Assembly (NCBI GenBank): GCA_018524725.1
Contig: JAEUWP010000252.1
Location: 86,175 to 150,174 of the forward strand
Source: Podaxis mareebaensis
Lineage: Eukaryota > Basidiomycota > Agaricomycetes > Agaricales > Agaricaceae
Length of the DNA: 64,000 nucleotides
Direction of reading: 5' to 3'
The notes beneath the pieces are model-generated. The model had not been told where the DNA came from, searched no databases, and worked only from the letters and a program-made list of their open reading frames with translations. Position 1 is the first letter of the stretch. Each line of letters starts with the position of its first letter. This document shows, piece after piece, positions 47,710 through 58,682 of the stretch. The position numbers were made by a program, and so were the translations under genes.

Positions 47710-49044
47710 TCCGCCAAAGGGGGTAAGTGCTTTCGTTTTACCTTTGTGAACTACTGGCTTATTCATTCCTCTAATTACAGGTTGAAGCTTTTTTTGCCCT
47801 TGTGGATAATGTCGATCAAGAAGCATACCAGAGACCGTATCACACTAATCTATACCCTGCCTACACACACTCTTCGCCTTCTCTGAATCATTCTTCACGT
47901 TGATGTCCGGACAATCGAGCATCTCTAGAAGTGATGCACGGTCTTTGCACCGGACTCTCACAATGCGTGAGCTAATATTGCGACTTTCTTCACTCGTTCG
48001 AGGAGGAACTCGCGATCCCCATTGATTGTTTATCATTTGTACAAATTCCTTTTGTTTTATTACCCTTGCGCCGTCGGATATCAATGACAGGCTCTTCTTC
48101 CCCGAACTGTTTTATTTTTTGTCTCTCTTGTTGTCACCTGATGATTGTTCATACGCCGGTCCAAGTGGGCGTTGCTACCACCGTTTGCTTTTAGATCCTT
48201 TTCTTTGGTCTTTGATGTTTATTGTTTCGAGTTTTTTTTTAGCGTGGACTTGGATGGTGCATTCGCATATGTGTAGGATAGGACTTGACCGCATTATTTG
48301 ATTTCATTTTTCAACGCTGCAACCTCATTATGAGATTAGAGACATTCGCAAATATCTTCTTATAGCATGAGTCCTATACCTGTCGCAAAGGAGAAAAACA
48401 TGTGGAATCCCAACGGAAACACCTCAGTTCCCGTCCGCTAGATTCCTTCCGGGATGAAAATGAAGGGCAAAACACCCCTTCCAAGGATCACATTGATTGC
48501 CTATATCGAAATTGTAACAAGCTCATCAAACCTCCTGTCGTCTTTGAATCGTCAATCCGGAAGGCCACCGAACTTGGCCCCAAATGTTGCTATGAATTAA
48601 CGAGATTGATATGATTAATTCTCTCTTCACGTTCAAAGATTTATAACAATACGGTTCCCTTCGCCAGCCGGTATGCCTCATGTTGTAGAGCATCATGGTG
48701 CACTTGAGTCGTTTCACCAGTTGGGGGACCTGGAAGTACCCCAAAGCTCGCCGCGCACTATCCCTCGATGTTTGCGCAGCATCGCTGACTAACCCCAAGC
48801 TCTTCGGGAAGCTTGGTGAATTATTTATACTTTCTTGTTTCTCGTTTAGCCTACTATATCATGCTCTCGCCTCAGGGTCTTCAACATAGCTCAAGATTTC
48901 AGCATGGTTAAAACATCGAAGATTCGTCACAAGCACGACTGGTCAAATAAATTCTACCCCATAGTGTCTACGGCACGAGAGATCTTTCAGCAGTATCTCA
49001 ACTTTCGAGGAGCCCTCAGCCAGCGCTTTAAGCTTGGGAACAAC
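47710..49044. other. Intergenic, no gene recognised
   Basis: The 3' flank of the pheromone gene, with T-rich tracts near 48110 and 48230. Frames at 48402-48614 and 48695-48889 carry no motif. No further CaaX ending was found. Confidence 0.4.
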
Positions 49045-49595
49045 TAGCCGCATTCAAAATAGGCTGTAGCTGTAGCATGCTTACTAAGATAAATTTGTAA
49101 TCAAGGTTTTGGAACTCAGCTGACAGCTGATGTCCGGCTGATGTCCCCTCGGGGATTTCCGGAGTCTTAGCATAGGGTGTAGTTTTGCTGGAGCGGTGGC
49201 AGTTAGCGGAGAAATATACCTATCTGATTTATTCACCGGCCACAGATCCAGATGAAAGATGTCCCCTTAGAGGGTATCATGGGTTTTAAATACATGATAA
49301 TTGTGTTTCACACTCAATATGATCCTTTCACATTCAAAATCATTGGTACCCTCAGCAAGACTTTTTGTTCGGATTTGTGTTGGTGATTCTTTTAAATAAA
49401 ACCAAGGCATATAGAGCAAAACTGGACCCCTATGCTGGGGTTTCGGAAATCCCCGAGGGGACATCAGCCAGACAAAGGCCAGACATGAGCTGTCAGCTGA
49501 GTTCCAAAATAGCGATTACAAATTTATGTTAGTAAGCGTGCTACAGAACCTGCTACGGCTACAGCTACAGCTACAGCCTATTTTGAACGCGGCTA
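49045..49595. mobile_element. 551-bp terminal-inverted-repeat element (MITE-like)
   Basis: The two ends are long imperfect inverted repeats. Left: AGCCGCATTCAAAATAGGCT, then TGTAGC repeats, CTTACTAA, AAATTTGTAAT, GGAACTCAGCTGACAGCT and GATGTCCCCTCGGGGATTTC to about 49170. The right end carries their complements from about 49430 to 49595, with a few extra GCTACA units. The arms are at least 130 bp. The ends AGCCGC...GCGGCT are flanked by ACT on both sides, a possible 3-bp target duplication. The middle (about 49170-49430) has no reading frame, so the element would be non-autonomous. It lies about 200 bp upstream of the first RBR gene. Confidence 0.75.
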
Positions 49596-49801
49596 CTGAT
49601 TCAAATAGGTATGCCTTTTATTTCTGTACCATCAACAATAGACAGTGTGACCCGACACACGAGCCACCGGCATGGCATGACCTAAAAGCAGCGTGTTCCT
49701 TATCGAAGTGGATGGAACAGCATTACGACTTTGGGTTGATCAGACATTCGACGAGGTCCCTGCCGCTACCCATCGTCCGTCTCCTCACACCACCTCCTAT
49801 C

Positions 49802-51992
49802 ATGTCCTATCTTCTATTCAATAACGAGGAAGACGGTATTCAGGCCGCTCTACAAGCTATTGATGACGTCCGCACCTTTTTGCGAAGAAGGGCGGGGACT
49901 TCAGCAGCCTCGTGGAGCGCATCAGGCGACAAGGACTTCGCTGTTCGGTTTCAACTCGAGAACCTGGAGGATATGTTGAGAGTGATCACGGATGCTCGTT
50001 TCGCTCGTAGCCTTGCAGGAGGTGGGGCCCCTCCCCAGGGGGAAGATGCGAATCTCGAGCTTTTAAACTTCATTGTGACTACGTCGCAAAAGATGATGCA
50101 GTTCATGTCTATCTTTCCGTCTGGAGCTTCTGGTTATGACGCCCAAGCTCTTGATGAATTTCTTGCTGGTGAATGGCGAGAACCTGAGCCAAGTTCAAGG
50201 TGAATTCCGCCCTTAACCCCATGAGACCACACGTACTGAGTGGATACAGGTCGAGCTCCCCAGTCTCCTATGCCGACTTGCCAGATGAGGGTCCCTTCAT
50301 CGCCGAAGAGTAAGGATGCCTGGTAGCGTTTCCGTTGACGTTGGACTCAGATTTGGACTCAGGGTCAACATGAGACATACCCCAGATCCACTGCAATTCT
50401 TGCCGACCTTGGCAGCTAAATCTACAGGATTGGGACTCAGTCAGACTCCTACAACTTCATCAAAGTGAGCGAGGCTGAGCTTAATCCCTGGCAAATACTG
50501 AAGTAGCCACAACTTGCCAGAGGTAAAGGTAGACAGCAAACGTCCTATTCTCCGGGAATTGCTGCTAGACGGTGAGGACTTCATCCCTATTTGTTTGCAT
50601 CGCTCCTGACCTTGCGCAACAAATAGAGTCGGAACCGGAAGTGCCCAAGGAATAGGGTCGTCACATGCAACACAATCGACTAATAAGAGTAGAGTCGTGG
50701 GTCCAACAATATCCATCTCTTCAAATCTTTCCAAATGGTCTCCAAGGTGAGGAGATTTCATATCCGATCCTTTTCTCCAGACCATCCAACACCCTATCCG
50801 GCGACGGACATAGCACTCGACAGACCTCTTCCCAAGCGCAGCTGAACATGACTTCGGGACTCACTGCTACCGAGACATCCGATCTTGGATCGGAAGACGG
50901 GGAGGACAGGATCCTGCTATTTCATGACGATAGCCTCGAACAGAGGTGAGAATCCAACAACATTAATTATCGTTTTAGTCTTTAAGCTCACGATGGTCCA
51001 GCCCTCCTTCGAACATTGCAACTCCGCGATCCCTAAGCCCGGACTTTCGGCCAGAGACACGGTCTCAGAGCCCAGAGCTTCGATGGCAAACTGCGACACA
51101 GTCTTCCAGTCCAGAATTTTGGTTCGCAACGCGGTCTCCGAGTCCGCAATTGTACCCCCTTCCAACGCAGTCCCCAAGCCCAAAACCTGCTATTTTTCAC
51201 CCGAAGCCTAAGGGGCCAGCATATCTGTCGACCAACCTCACAACACGATCTAGTGCAGAGGAATCTGACACGAGCGAAGATTGGTATCCGTCCATGGCGC
51301 CTTCCCCGGTTTACGCCAATTCTTTATCCCCACAGTCACCAAGCGCACTTTCCCCTGCTTACAGCACTATTTCACCCCCGCAGTCACCAACCGCGATAAC
51401 TTATGGAATGCATGCAGAGCCCTGTCTTGCTTGCGGCGACCTTAGCGCACCGCAAGACTGCTTAGAAGCGCCATGTGGGCACTTATATTGCGGGAGTTGC
51501 ACCGTGGACCTCGTAAGAGCATATTGCAATGACGAGTCTCTTCATCCACTTCGTTGCTGCAAAACCTCGATCCCGTCTTCCGAACTTGAAAATGTGCTTG
51601 TCTGCATGGACGAACTAACTCTCTTCCGAGACAAACTCGAAGAGTATAACACACCCTTCCAAAAACGGATCTACTGCCCGCGAAAGGATTGTAATCACTT
51701 CATCAAACCTGCATTATCGGCTGCAACAGGCACAACTCGTTGCCCCGCTTGCTTATCTTTGGTTTGCTCCTTGTGTAAAGAATTCGCTCATCCGGGCGAG
51801 GGATGTGAAGTGAACAAGAACACCGCCCGCCTCCAACAGCTTGCCAAGGAAAAGGAATGGCAGACGTGTTCGAACTGCCACCGCATCGTGGAAAGGATTG
51901 ATGGTTGTCTGCACATGATCTGTCTTTGCGGTTATGAATTCTGCTATCGCTGCGGTGCCAAATACACTGGACCGGGGATGTGCGGCCATTGA
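49802..51992 (+). CDS. RBR (RING-IBR-RING) E3 ubiquitin ligase, tandem copy A
   Basis: Multi-exon gene. The start at 49802 (MSYLLFNNEEDGIQAALQAI) matches where the paralogues start. The N-terminal module contains FQLENLEDMLRVITDARFAR, shared with copies B and C. After short exons (50250-50950, not fully resolved) and a Ser/Pro-rich linker, the RBR core starts. RING1 is CLACGD ... CGHLYCGSC ... LRCC. IBR is RIYCPRKDCNHF ... CPACLSLVCSLC. RING2 is CSNCHRIVERIDGCLHMICL, then CGYEFCYRCG. The Cys of DGCLHM corresponds to the catalytic Cys of parkin-type RBR ligases, which take ubiquitin as a thioester. The protein ends GPGMCGH. The substrate is unknown. The TIR element lies just upstream and may supply part of the promoter. 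Confidence 0.85.
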
Positions 51993-53213
51993 TGTTCTGC
52001 GGAGACGTTTCCAGTGCGGTAAGCACGATTCTTCAGGGAACTGTGTAGCGTTATCCCCTCAGATGCGATTCATATCACACCCTTTTTGTTGCCTTTGGAC
52101 GCATTATTTCGTTTCGCCTATTCTGCGCTAAACACTTGATACATCGCCTTGATCTCATTCAACATTTCCACAAATCTTACAGCGTTAAATGAAGTGTTTT
52201 ATTAAAATTATCATCTCTGAATCTGAGTTTTGGGCTCATGGTCATCCTCAGGTTGTTTCGGGATCGAATTGCGATAGCGTCGCCGATGGGAGGTTACACA
52301 TTCCACACCGAAATCCGCACTGGATCTGGGGTCAGTGATAGGACAGAAATCTCCAACATCTGCTACATTGCGACAGATTTCGAGTTTGGGGGCTTGCCAA
52401 GGCGGAGGACTGGTAGTCCAGCATAAAATGGAAATATCCTGGAAAAGAAGTGGTGCGAGTTCGCGTATGATCTTTTGATGCACTTAAGCGCCTTGTTATT
52501 ACTGTGGTGACTCCGGCAAGTCTCACACAGGCAAACGCGATCACGCCCTGTCATCATAGGGGCGCTAAACGGCAGGCGTATCTCTCGTGTTGTCCGGCCC
52601 ATGTCTTGGTTTCAGGAGCTCTGCTGATGTCGCAAAAGGGGCTGACGGTACTCGTGCAGTTAAAGGCTGAGTAGGTGATCCGAGACCAGACCCTCTGCAA
52701 AATTCCGTAATTTAAATATATTCGGTCGTTGAGTCTTGAGGGCGTCATGACGGGGGACCAACGACTTGGATGGGCGTAACGCTGGGAAAGGGGTTTGACA
52801 GACAAGGAATAGAAGGGAGGGTTCCGTGTGACTTCACATAACGCAGTGCTCCAAGACCTCAGGGCTGACCCCGTCCGGGTGACCTCTTGCCTTATGCGGG
52901 GTCATAGGCGCTCGTGGTCATATACATGCCTAGTTATTACGCCCACTTTTGAACCATCCCTCAAGTAAAGAGGAACGCTCCAGCGTGAGCCTGTTTGTTG
53001 GCTGAGTGCGGGGCATACATTTCCTGCCGGGAAATATCAGTGCTACATCGTTGTGATCGATCGTTAGCAGTTGCCGCCAAGATTGCGTTGAGGAGAAGTG
53101 ATAGGCCTAATTAAGCAGCGTAATCTGTGACACCCAGACGCCGTGAGGTAGGCGTGCAACTAGCCCATGGTTCATTACATGCTGTAGAGCATCACTCTCC
53201 ATTCACGAATCCC
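51993..53213. other. Intergenic between RBR copies A and B
   Basis: No gene was recognised. Frames at 52211-52805 on the minus strand have no motif or shared similarity to the neighbours. Confidence 0.4.
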
Positions 53214-55924
53214 ATGCGTCTGCTTCCAAGAAACGAGGAGGAAGGCATAGCAGATGCACAACAGGCCCTGGACGACTTGCGCCTCTTCCTGCGAAAGAGG
53301 ACACGGGGGAAGGCCGGCGATAAAAGATATGCGCTTCAGTTTCAGCTCGAGAATCTGGAGGACATGTTGAGGGTAGTCACTGACCGCCGCTATGCTCGCA
53401 GTCTCTCGGAACAGGGAACAATTCTTCGAGGCCCGAGCGATACTACTCTCGACACATTACAATTCATCGTCTCCACCGCTCGCGGCGCCATGAACTCAAA
53501 CGCAACGACCCCTTCACCGAGCACAGCAGGCACTAGGATAGGGCGCGCTACGGAACCGCTTAACATTGCCAAAAGCCTGACTCCTGGGCCTCCAGCTGCA
53601 AGTTCCCAGGGAGGATTCATGCTTTCTTCCCTCCGTTACCCGAATGATTCTTCAGCCCAACCTTTGACACTAAGGCAAGATCTACCATATCTTCCGCCCT
53701 AAAGAGAATCTAGGCTTACCTCGATCTTACACACAATAGACGGAATCACGCCCTCAGGCATGCTCAGAGCATAACCGATATAGAGCCCTCATCTGACAGA
53801 AACTGGAGACCCAGCAAAAAAGAAGTAACTAAGTGAGTAATATACTAACATATGTCGCAAAGAAGGCTTACCACTGCCCGTATACAATCACGTCAATAGT
53901 TCCAAAACCTTGGCACCCACAGAAGATAGAGGCAAAGGTAAACTGCGAGTCGTGAACGCAGACCCATCATCCTCCACCGAAGCCCGCCAAAGTGATGTGC
54001 CTAGTAACGAGTGAGCGCAAATTGCGTTCCTAACTAGTGACCTCTCTCATCCTTGGCTAGGAGAATCTCTCGACTGCTCGACGTATTGAGGTAAGGCAAG
54101 CCATGCAATGGTTACAAGCTTGTTTATATTCTCAATGCAGCAGACAACGCGCCGGAAAGAGCCGAGACGATACACTACCCCATTTGCATGCGGAACCTTT
54201 CGTCCCACCTCTCTTTGAATCAGACCAAAGCGATGAGGAGTTAAGGTATAATTTACACTTTAAATCATTTCACTCGCCCGGAAAACGCACTGATCTCGCC
54301 TAGTGGGCACTCCATAAATCGTCCCCCTCCTTCCCTGCCGTCTCCAACTGGTGTTTCGACCGCCAGGCCTTCTGATGGTGATAACGCACACGTAAATGGC
54401 GCCGAGAGTACCGCCAGAGCGTCTACAAGCAGGTGGGGTCTTTGGTTCTCTCGGAAATAAGCGAATGGTATTGAATTGGATGGCGCAAATGCAAGAATCA
54501 TTGAAATCGCTGAAGAACCTGCTGCTATACGCGTGCGTGCAAAGGACGAAATCCCCCCTATTTCCGAAGTGCTCTCCCCTAAGGATACTAGTTGGTGAGA
54601 ATTGCCAAAATTCTTCGCTCAGATATGGTGTCTCTGACCTAAAGACAGGCCGGTCACACTTGTTGAGGATTCTGAATCTATCTCTGGGTGAGCACCTTGC
54701 TATCATAACTTGGAAAATTTCTTGACATTCCAAAGTCGCAGCTGGGTGACCGAGCCATGGTCGAATCGGACCCGGTCGAACAGCCCATCGAGCACTTCAA
54801 GTTCCTCAGTGGAACCGGAAGCCCCAGAGGACTCTGATACAGCGTCGGTGAATGCCGTGAGGTAGATTGCATCGTTCCCTAAACAACGCCTCATGTCGCT
54901 GATAGAGGTATACTTATTATGAAGGGCCACTAGCGATGATCTTGAGGCTATTGATGGTCCTCCGCTTGTTATGGATCCATTGAGGTTTCCCAGACCTCCT
55001 ACCCCGGCGTGAGTAAAAGGCTTATTGTCGACAGTGTTGAAACTTCACTGTTGAAACCCATACTTGTTTTGCTTAGGGCTAGCCCAAGTAGGCTAACGCT
55101 TCTTCTTCCTCCCCCTGATTACTCGCCTAGAGCTGAAAGCTCTCAACCGCGCAGAGGGATCGGAGGACCCAACTTGTTCAGGTCAAGATCACGTATATTA
55201 GTTTCGAAGCTTCGATCGCTAACATTTCGGCAGGAATTCTCTCATTACTTCCCCAAGACCTCTGGCTATGTCGACACAAGCAACATCAGCCTCGGGTATC
55301 ACGGAAGGTTCCATGGCCTGGAAGGGCACTTGTACCGCCTGCTACGATAAGCTGTATCTCTTCGCGGCACAGCTCAAAGCACCGTGCGGGCACGCGTACT
55401 GCCAGGAGTGCGGGGGTAATTTAATCAACTCCTACATGACGCAGGAGTCCCTTCATCCCCTTCGATGCTGCAACGTGTCAATTCCCAACGATGCAGTACG
55501 ACACGTACTCTCTGCATCACAGTACTCCGATTTCCTTCAGAGGGAAAAGGAATACAACACTCCAGTTGAACGAAGGATCTATTGTCCGAAGGCCGGGTGT
55601 AAACAGTTTATCAAGGTCGGCAAGATTGCTTCGTATCTGTACCTGAAGGGAAGGATGAAGTGCCCTGCTTGTTCATCGTGGATATGTATCAAGTGCAAAG
55701 AGTTTACACATCCTGGGAGCAAGTGTGGCGAGGATAACATGAATACGATTCGATTCGAGGCACTGGTGAAGGAGAAAGGGTGGCAACGGTGCGGGAAGTG
55801 CCGTCGGGTGGTAGAAAGGACGCAAGGGTGCTTGCATATGACTTGTTTGTGTGGCTATGAGTTTTGCTACCGATGTGGTGCTGGATCAGCCACGAAGTGT
55901 GGGCATGGCGTCTTTGGGAACTGA
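53214..55924 (+). CDS. RBR E3 ubiquitin ligase, tandem copy B
   Basis: Starts MRLLPRNEEEGIADAQQALD at 53214, close to copy A, and has FQLENLEDMLRVVTDRRYAR. Between about 53700 and 55250 there are several short plausible exons rich in Ser, Pro and charged residues (for example APTEDRGKGKLRVVNADPSS near 53911 and PTGVSTARPSDGDNAHVNGA near 54340), but not every junction is resolved and decay cannot be excluded. The C-terminal exon carries the RBR core: CTACYD ... CGHAYCQEC ... LRCC; RIYCPKAGCKQF ... CPACSSWICIKC; and RING2 CGKCRRVVERTQGCLHMTCL, then CGYEFCYRCG, with the expected catalytic Cys (QGCLHM). It ends CGHGVFGN. The RBR region is the closest of the four to copy A. Confidence 0.75.
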
Positions 55925-56216
55925 CGAACTTGCGGTGCTGCGTGTTTCACTGGATGGACTCGATCGCATTATGTTTCTGCCTTGTATAACAGCATTACTT
56001 ATGATCTTCGTGCGCTTTCCGACTCCAATAGAGGCTCGTCTCGCGGACAACGGACTCTGATCGGCCTTCACCTCGTTGCGAATAGCGTCGAAACGCTGAT
56101 GTATAATCCGGAAAGAACTTCACGCCCCCATCACCTTCCGGAACTTGCTCGACGGTCACTTACCTCATGTTGAGCAGGTGGACCTCACTGAGCGGCTAAT
56201 GTCAAGCTCACGACAC

Positions 56217-56228
56217 ATATATATATAT
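56217..56228. repeat. (AT)n tract upstream of RBR copy C
   Basis: Six AT units about 75 bases before the start codon; they could serve as a TATA-like element. Confidence 0.5.
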
Positions 56229-56301
56229 ACACCTCAAAAGCTGTAGATCATGCTATCCCACCATTATCCGCGTGCCCACCCAGGTGCTTATATACACCCG
56301 A

Positions 56302-57613
56302 ATGGATCCCTTCGCCTTCACTACTGAGCACGAAGGCATCCTTGCTGCCGAACGTGCTCTTAACGAACTTAGAGTATTCCTCCACAGCACCTCAACAGCC
56401 ACTACTGGTGGAGTTCGGTCTGCTCCAGGATCGTCCCGAGCGCCTCCAGTCAGAGTTGGCGGGTTTAATGGGGATGATAGTATGAATCTTGCTCTCCGCG
56501 CACAGTTGGATGATCTTGAGGATATGTTGAGGATGATTAGTGATGCTCGGTTCGCGAGGAGCTTGATTGAGGACCAGGACGAGAGAGCGGCTGTGGGTGA
56601 AGGGGATGATGAGGGGAGTGTGGATTTGTTGAGGCTCATCGTGATGACTGCGAATGACGTTATGGCTTCGCAGACGTATGATAGCCTTGATGGGGTGAGT
56701 GATATTGATGGAGTCGATGAGACCTTACACGGAGGACTGCCGGTTGCGGGATCGTCGAGGTTAGCAATTATTGCTTCCATTGTTACTGAGTCCTTACTAG
56801 AAATGCTGGCAGTGATCCCGTGGTCGTTGGGTATGCCCGGACCAGTTGGTCTAGACAAGGAAATCGCGATGATAGGTATGTCGAATATCCAAGGGCGCTA
56901 GAGGACATTCCATTTAACCCATCCGTTCGTTTCATTTGGAAACTAGGGAACTTCCGCCCAGCCCTTTGAGCCAATTCAGCAACATTCTAGAAGACCCGTT
57001 TGATGCAGGGTCCCAAGTGCCACAGAATCCCTCGTGCATTGTTTGCACCGAAGAACTCCTCTCATTGACTGGCCGTCTCGAAACGCCTTGCGGACACTTT
57101 TACTGTCCACAATGCGCTTTAAACCTCGTAGAGGAATACATTTCTCGATCTTTCCCTTCAGCACCATTACGCTGTTGTCCACAACCGCAACCACCCATCC
57201 CTCCGCGACATGTTCATCGCTTTATCAACGATACTTTACGCAGAGCACTAGATGAGAAGACAACCGAAGCGGAGACGCCGTTCGATCGGAGGATATATTG
57301 TCCCCAAGACACTTGTAGGAAGTTCATCGATCCAGCGAGGGTTACACCTGCTGCGCGTGCCACGGGGAGCGTTACATGTCCGAACGGAAGGTGCAGAGCG
57401 AGTATTTGTTTAAGGTGTAGGGGCCTGGCGCACGCTGGTGTTGATTGTGATAGGCATGCGGATGATACAGAAGCTACGAGGATCCAGAGGCAATTTGGTT
57501 GGGGCAGATGTCCGGGGTGTAGATTTGTCGTTGAGAAGGTGGATGGATGCAATAGTGTAAGTTGCACGAGGTGTGGACGAGGGTTTACTTATACGCCTAT
57601 GGCGAGGAATTGA
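56302..57613 (+). CDS. RBR-type protein, tandem copy C, with a shortened RING2
   Basis: Starts MDPFAFTTEHEGILAAERAL at 56302 and has the shared N-terminal block QLDDLEDMLRMISDARFARS. After an intron near 56900-56945 the RBR part follows: RING1 CIVCTE ... CGHFYCPQC ... LRCC, IBR RIYCPQDTCRKF ... CPNGRCRASICLRC, and RING2 CPGCRFVVEKVDGCNSVSCT, then RCGRGFTYTPMARN and a stop. The Cys equivalent to the catalytic residue (DGCNSV) is kept. The usual FCYxC pair is replaced by FTY and the chain ends, so two zinc ligands of RING2 are missing. Either this copy is impaired or a downstream splice (a donor before the stop) restores the end. I saw no convincing exon for that in the next 300 bases. Confidence 0.75.
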
Positions 57614-58682
57614 TAGCCGGGTGGGGCTTGACTTTTAGTGGTCACTCGATATTCTGCTCTGCATTATCGTAATCATCTTATGTGGTTTTAACTACCTTGG
57701 GAACGTTGAGACACCTTCTACAATCGCTGGTCTCAGCGCGAGCATATACCGACGCCGAGTAGGAGAAGACACACATGATATCGTAGCCATTCGTATCTCC
57801 GTAGTCGGGATGACAGCGACGACGTGGCTGACACTGACTCCCACACACTACCCATATCCCCAGGAAATCGAGGAAATGCCCTAGCGGTGGGACCATCAAC
57901 TGATAAAGAACACGTATCCAAAGCTCGAGAGTACATCCACTAGGGCGGATATCGTGGGGGGTGGGTGCAAGTGTTGAAGTTGAAGATAGCGCATTGACTG
58001 AGGGGGGCTGCACTCCTATTTAAGTTCATGGGTTGCCGAGGGAACGAGGGAGCAATTGGCAGTTGGGAGTGGAGTTATGTGAGCTTGTAGGTCTTGGATT
58101 ATCCTGGGGTCCTTATTTTCACGGCATTGTACATCGATCATATACTTGCGTTGTGCTTTTCAATTTTTAGTAGAGTCAATCCTCTATATACCAAATATGC
58201 GTGGCTCCGAATTTGGTATATAAAACCCCTGTCCTCACGGCTCTATCATCTCATCAGCCTATCTGTGGATCTGACTATTATTGTCTATCAAACAAACGAC
58301 GCATGTGCGAGGGTCCTGAGACCACTTGTTGGGGTCAGGTTTATGGGGTGTAAGCAGTAGCACGAGGTTTGCACGCCTGTGATAAGGATTTCGTTAACCA
58401 GCACGATTAACGTTTAACTTTGGCGGCACTTCAGAATCTTTCCCCCCTCCTGAAATCATAATCACAGGCGTGTTAGCTTACCACGAGGGAACCACTTGAC
58501 CCCCTCCGCAGTCCCATTCCAAATTCGCGCAGCAATTGAAGTTCCGCCCAGCGCTTCCCGACTTCATAAATACCTTCACACTCAAACTCACACGCCCCAG
58601 GGTCCTTCTTTCCCTTCACAACCCCCCCACGTCACAAAAGAAGTCGGGGCCCACGGTATCATCTCCACCCTCCATACAGAAC
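57614..58682. other. Intergenic with two short inverted repeats
   Basis: A perfect 12-bp inverted repeat, TATATACCAAAT/ATTTGGTATATA, lies at 58185-58222. A second, CACGCCTGTGAT/ATCACAGGCGTG with weaker extension to 21 bp, lies at 58372-58472. No gene is recognised. Confidence 0.5.

Noticed and set aside
49526..49801. Extended start of RBR copy A inside the inverted-repeat element
   Set aside because: The frame is open but its first codons are the repeat (poly Leu-Gln from GCTACA units). Paralogues B and C start at the equivalent of 49802.
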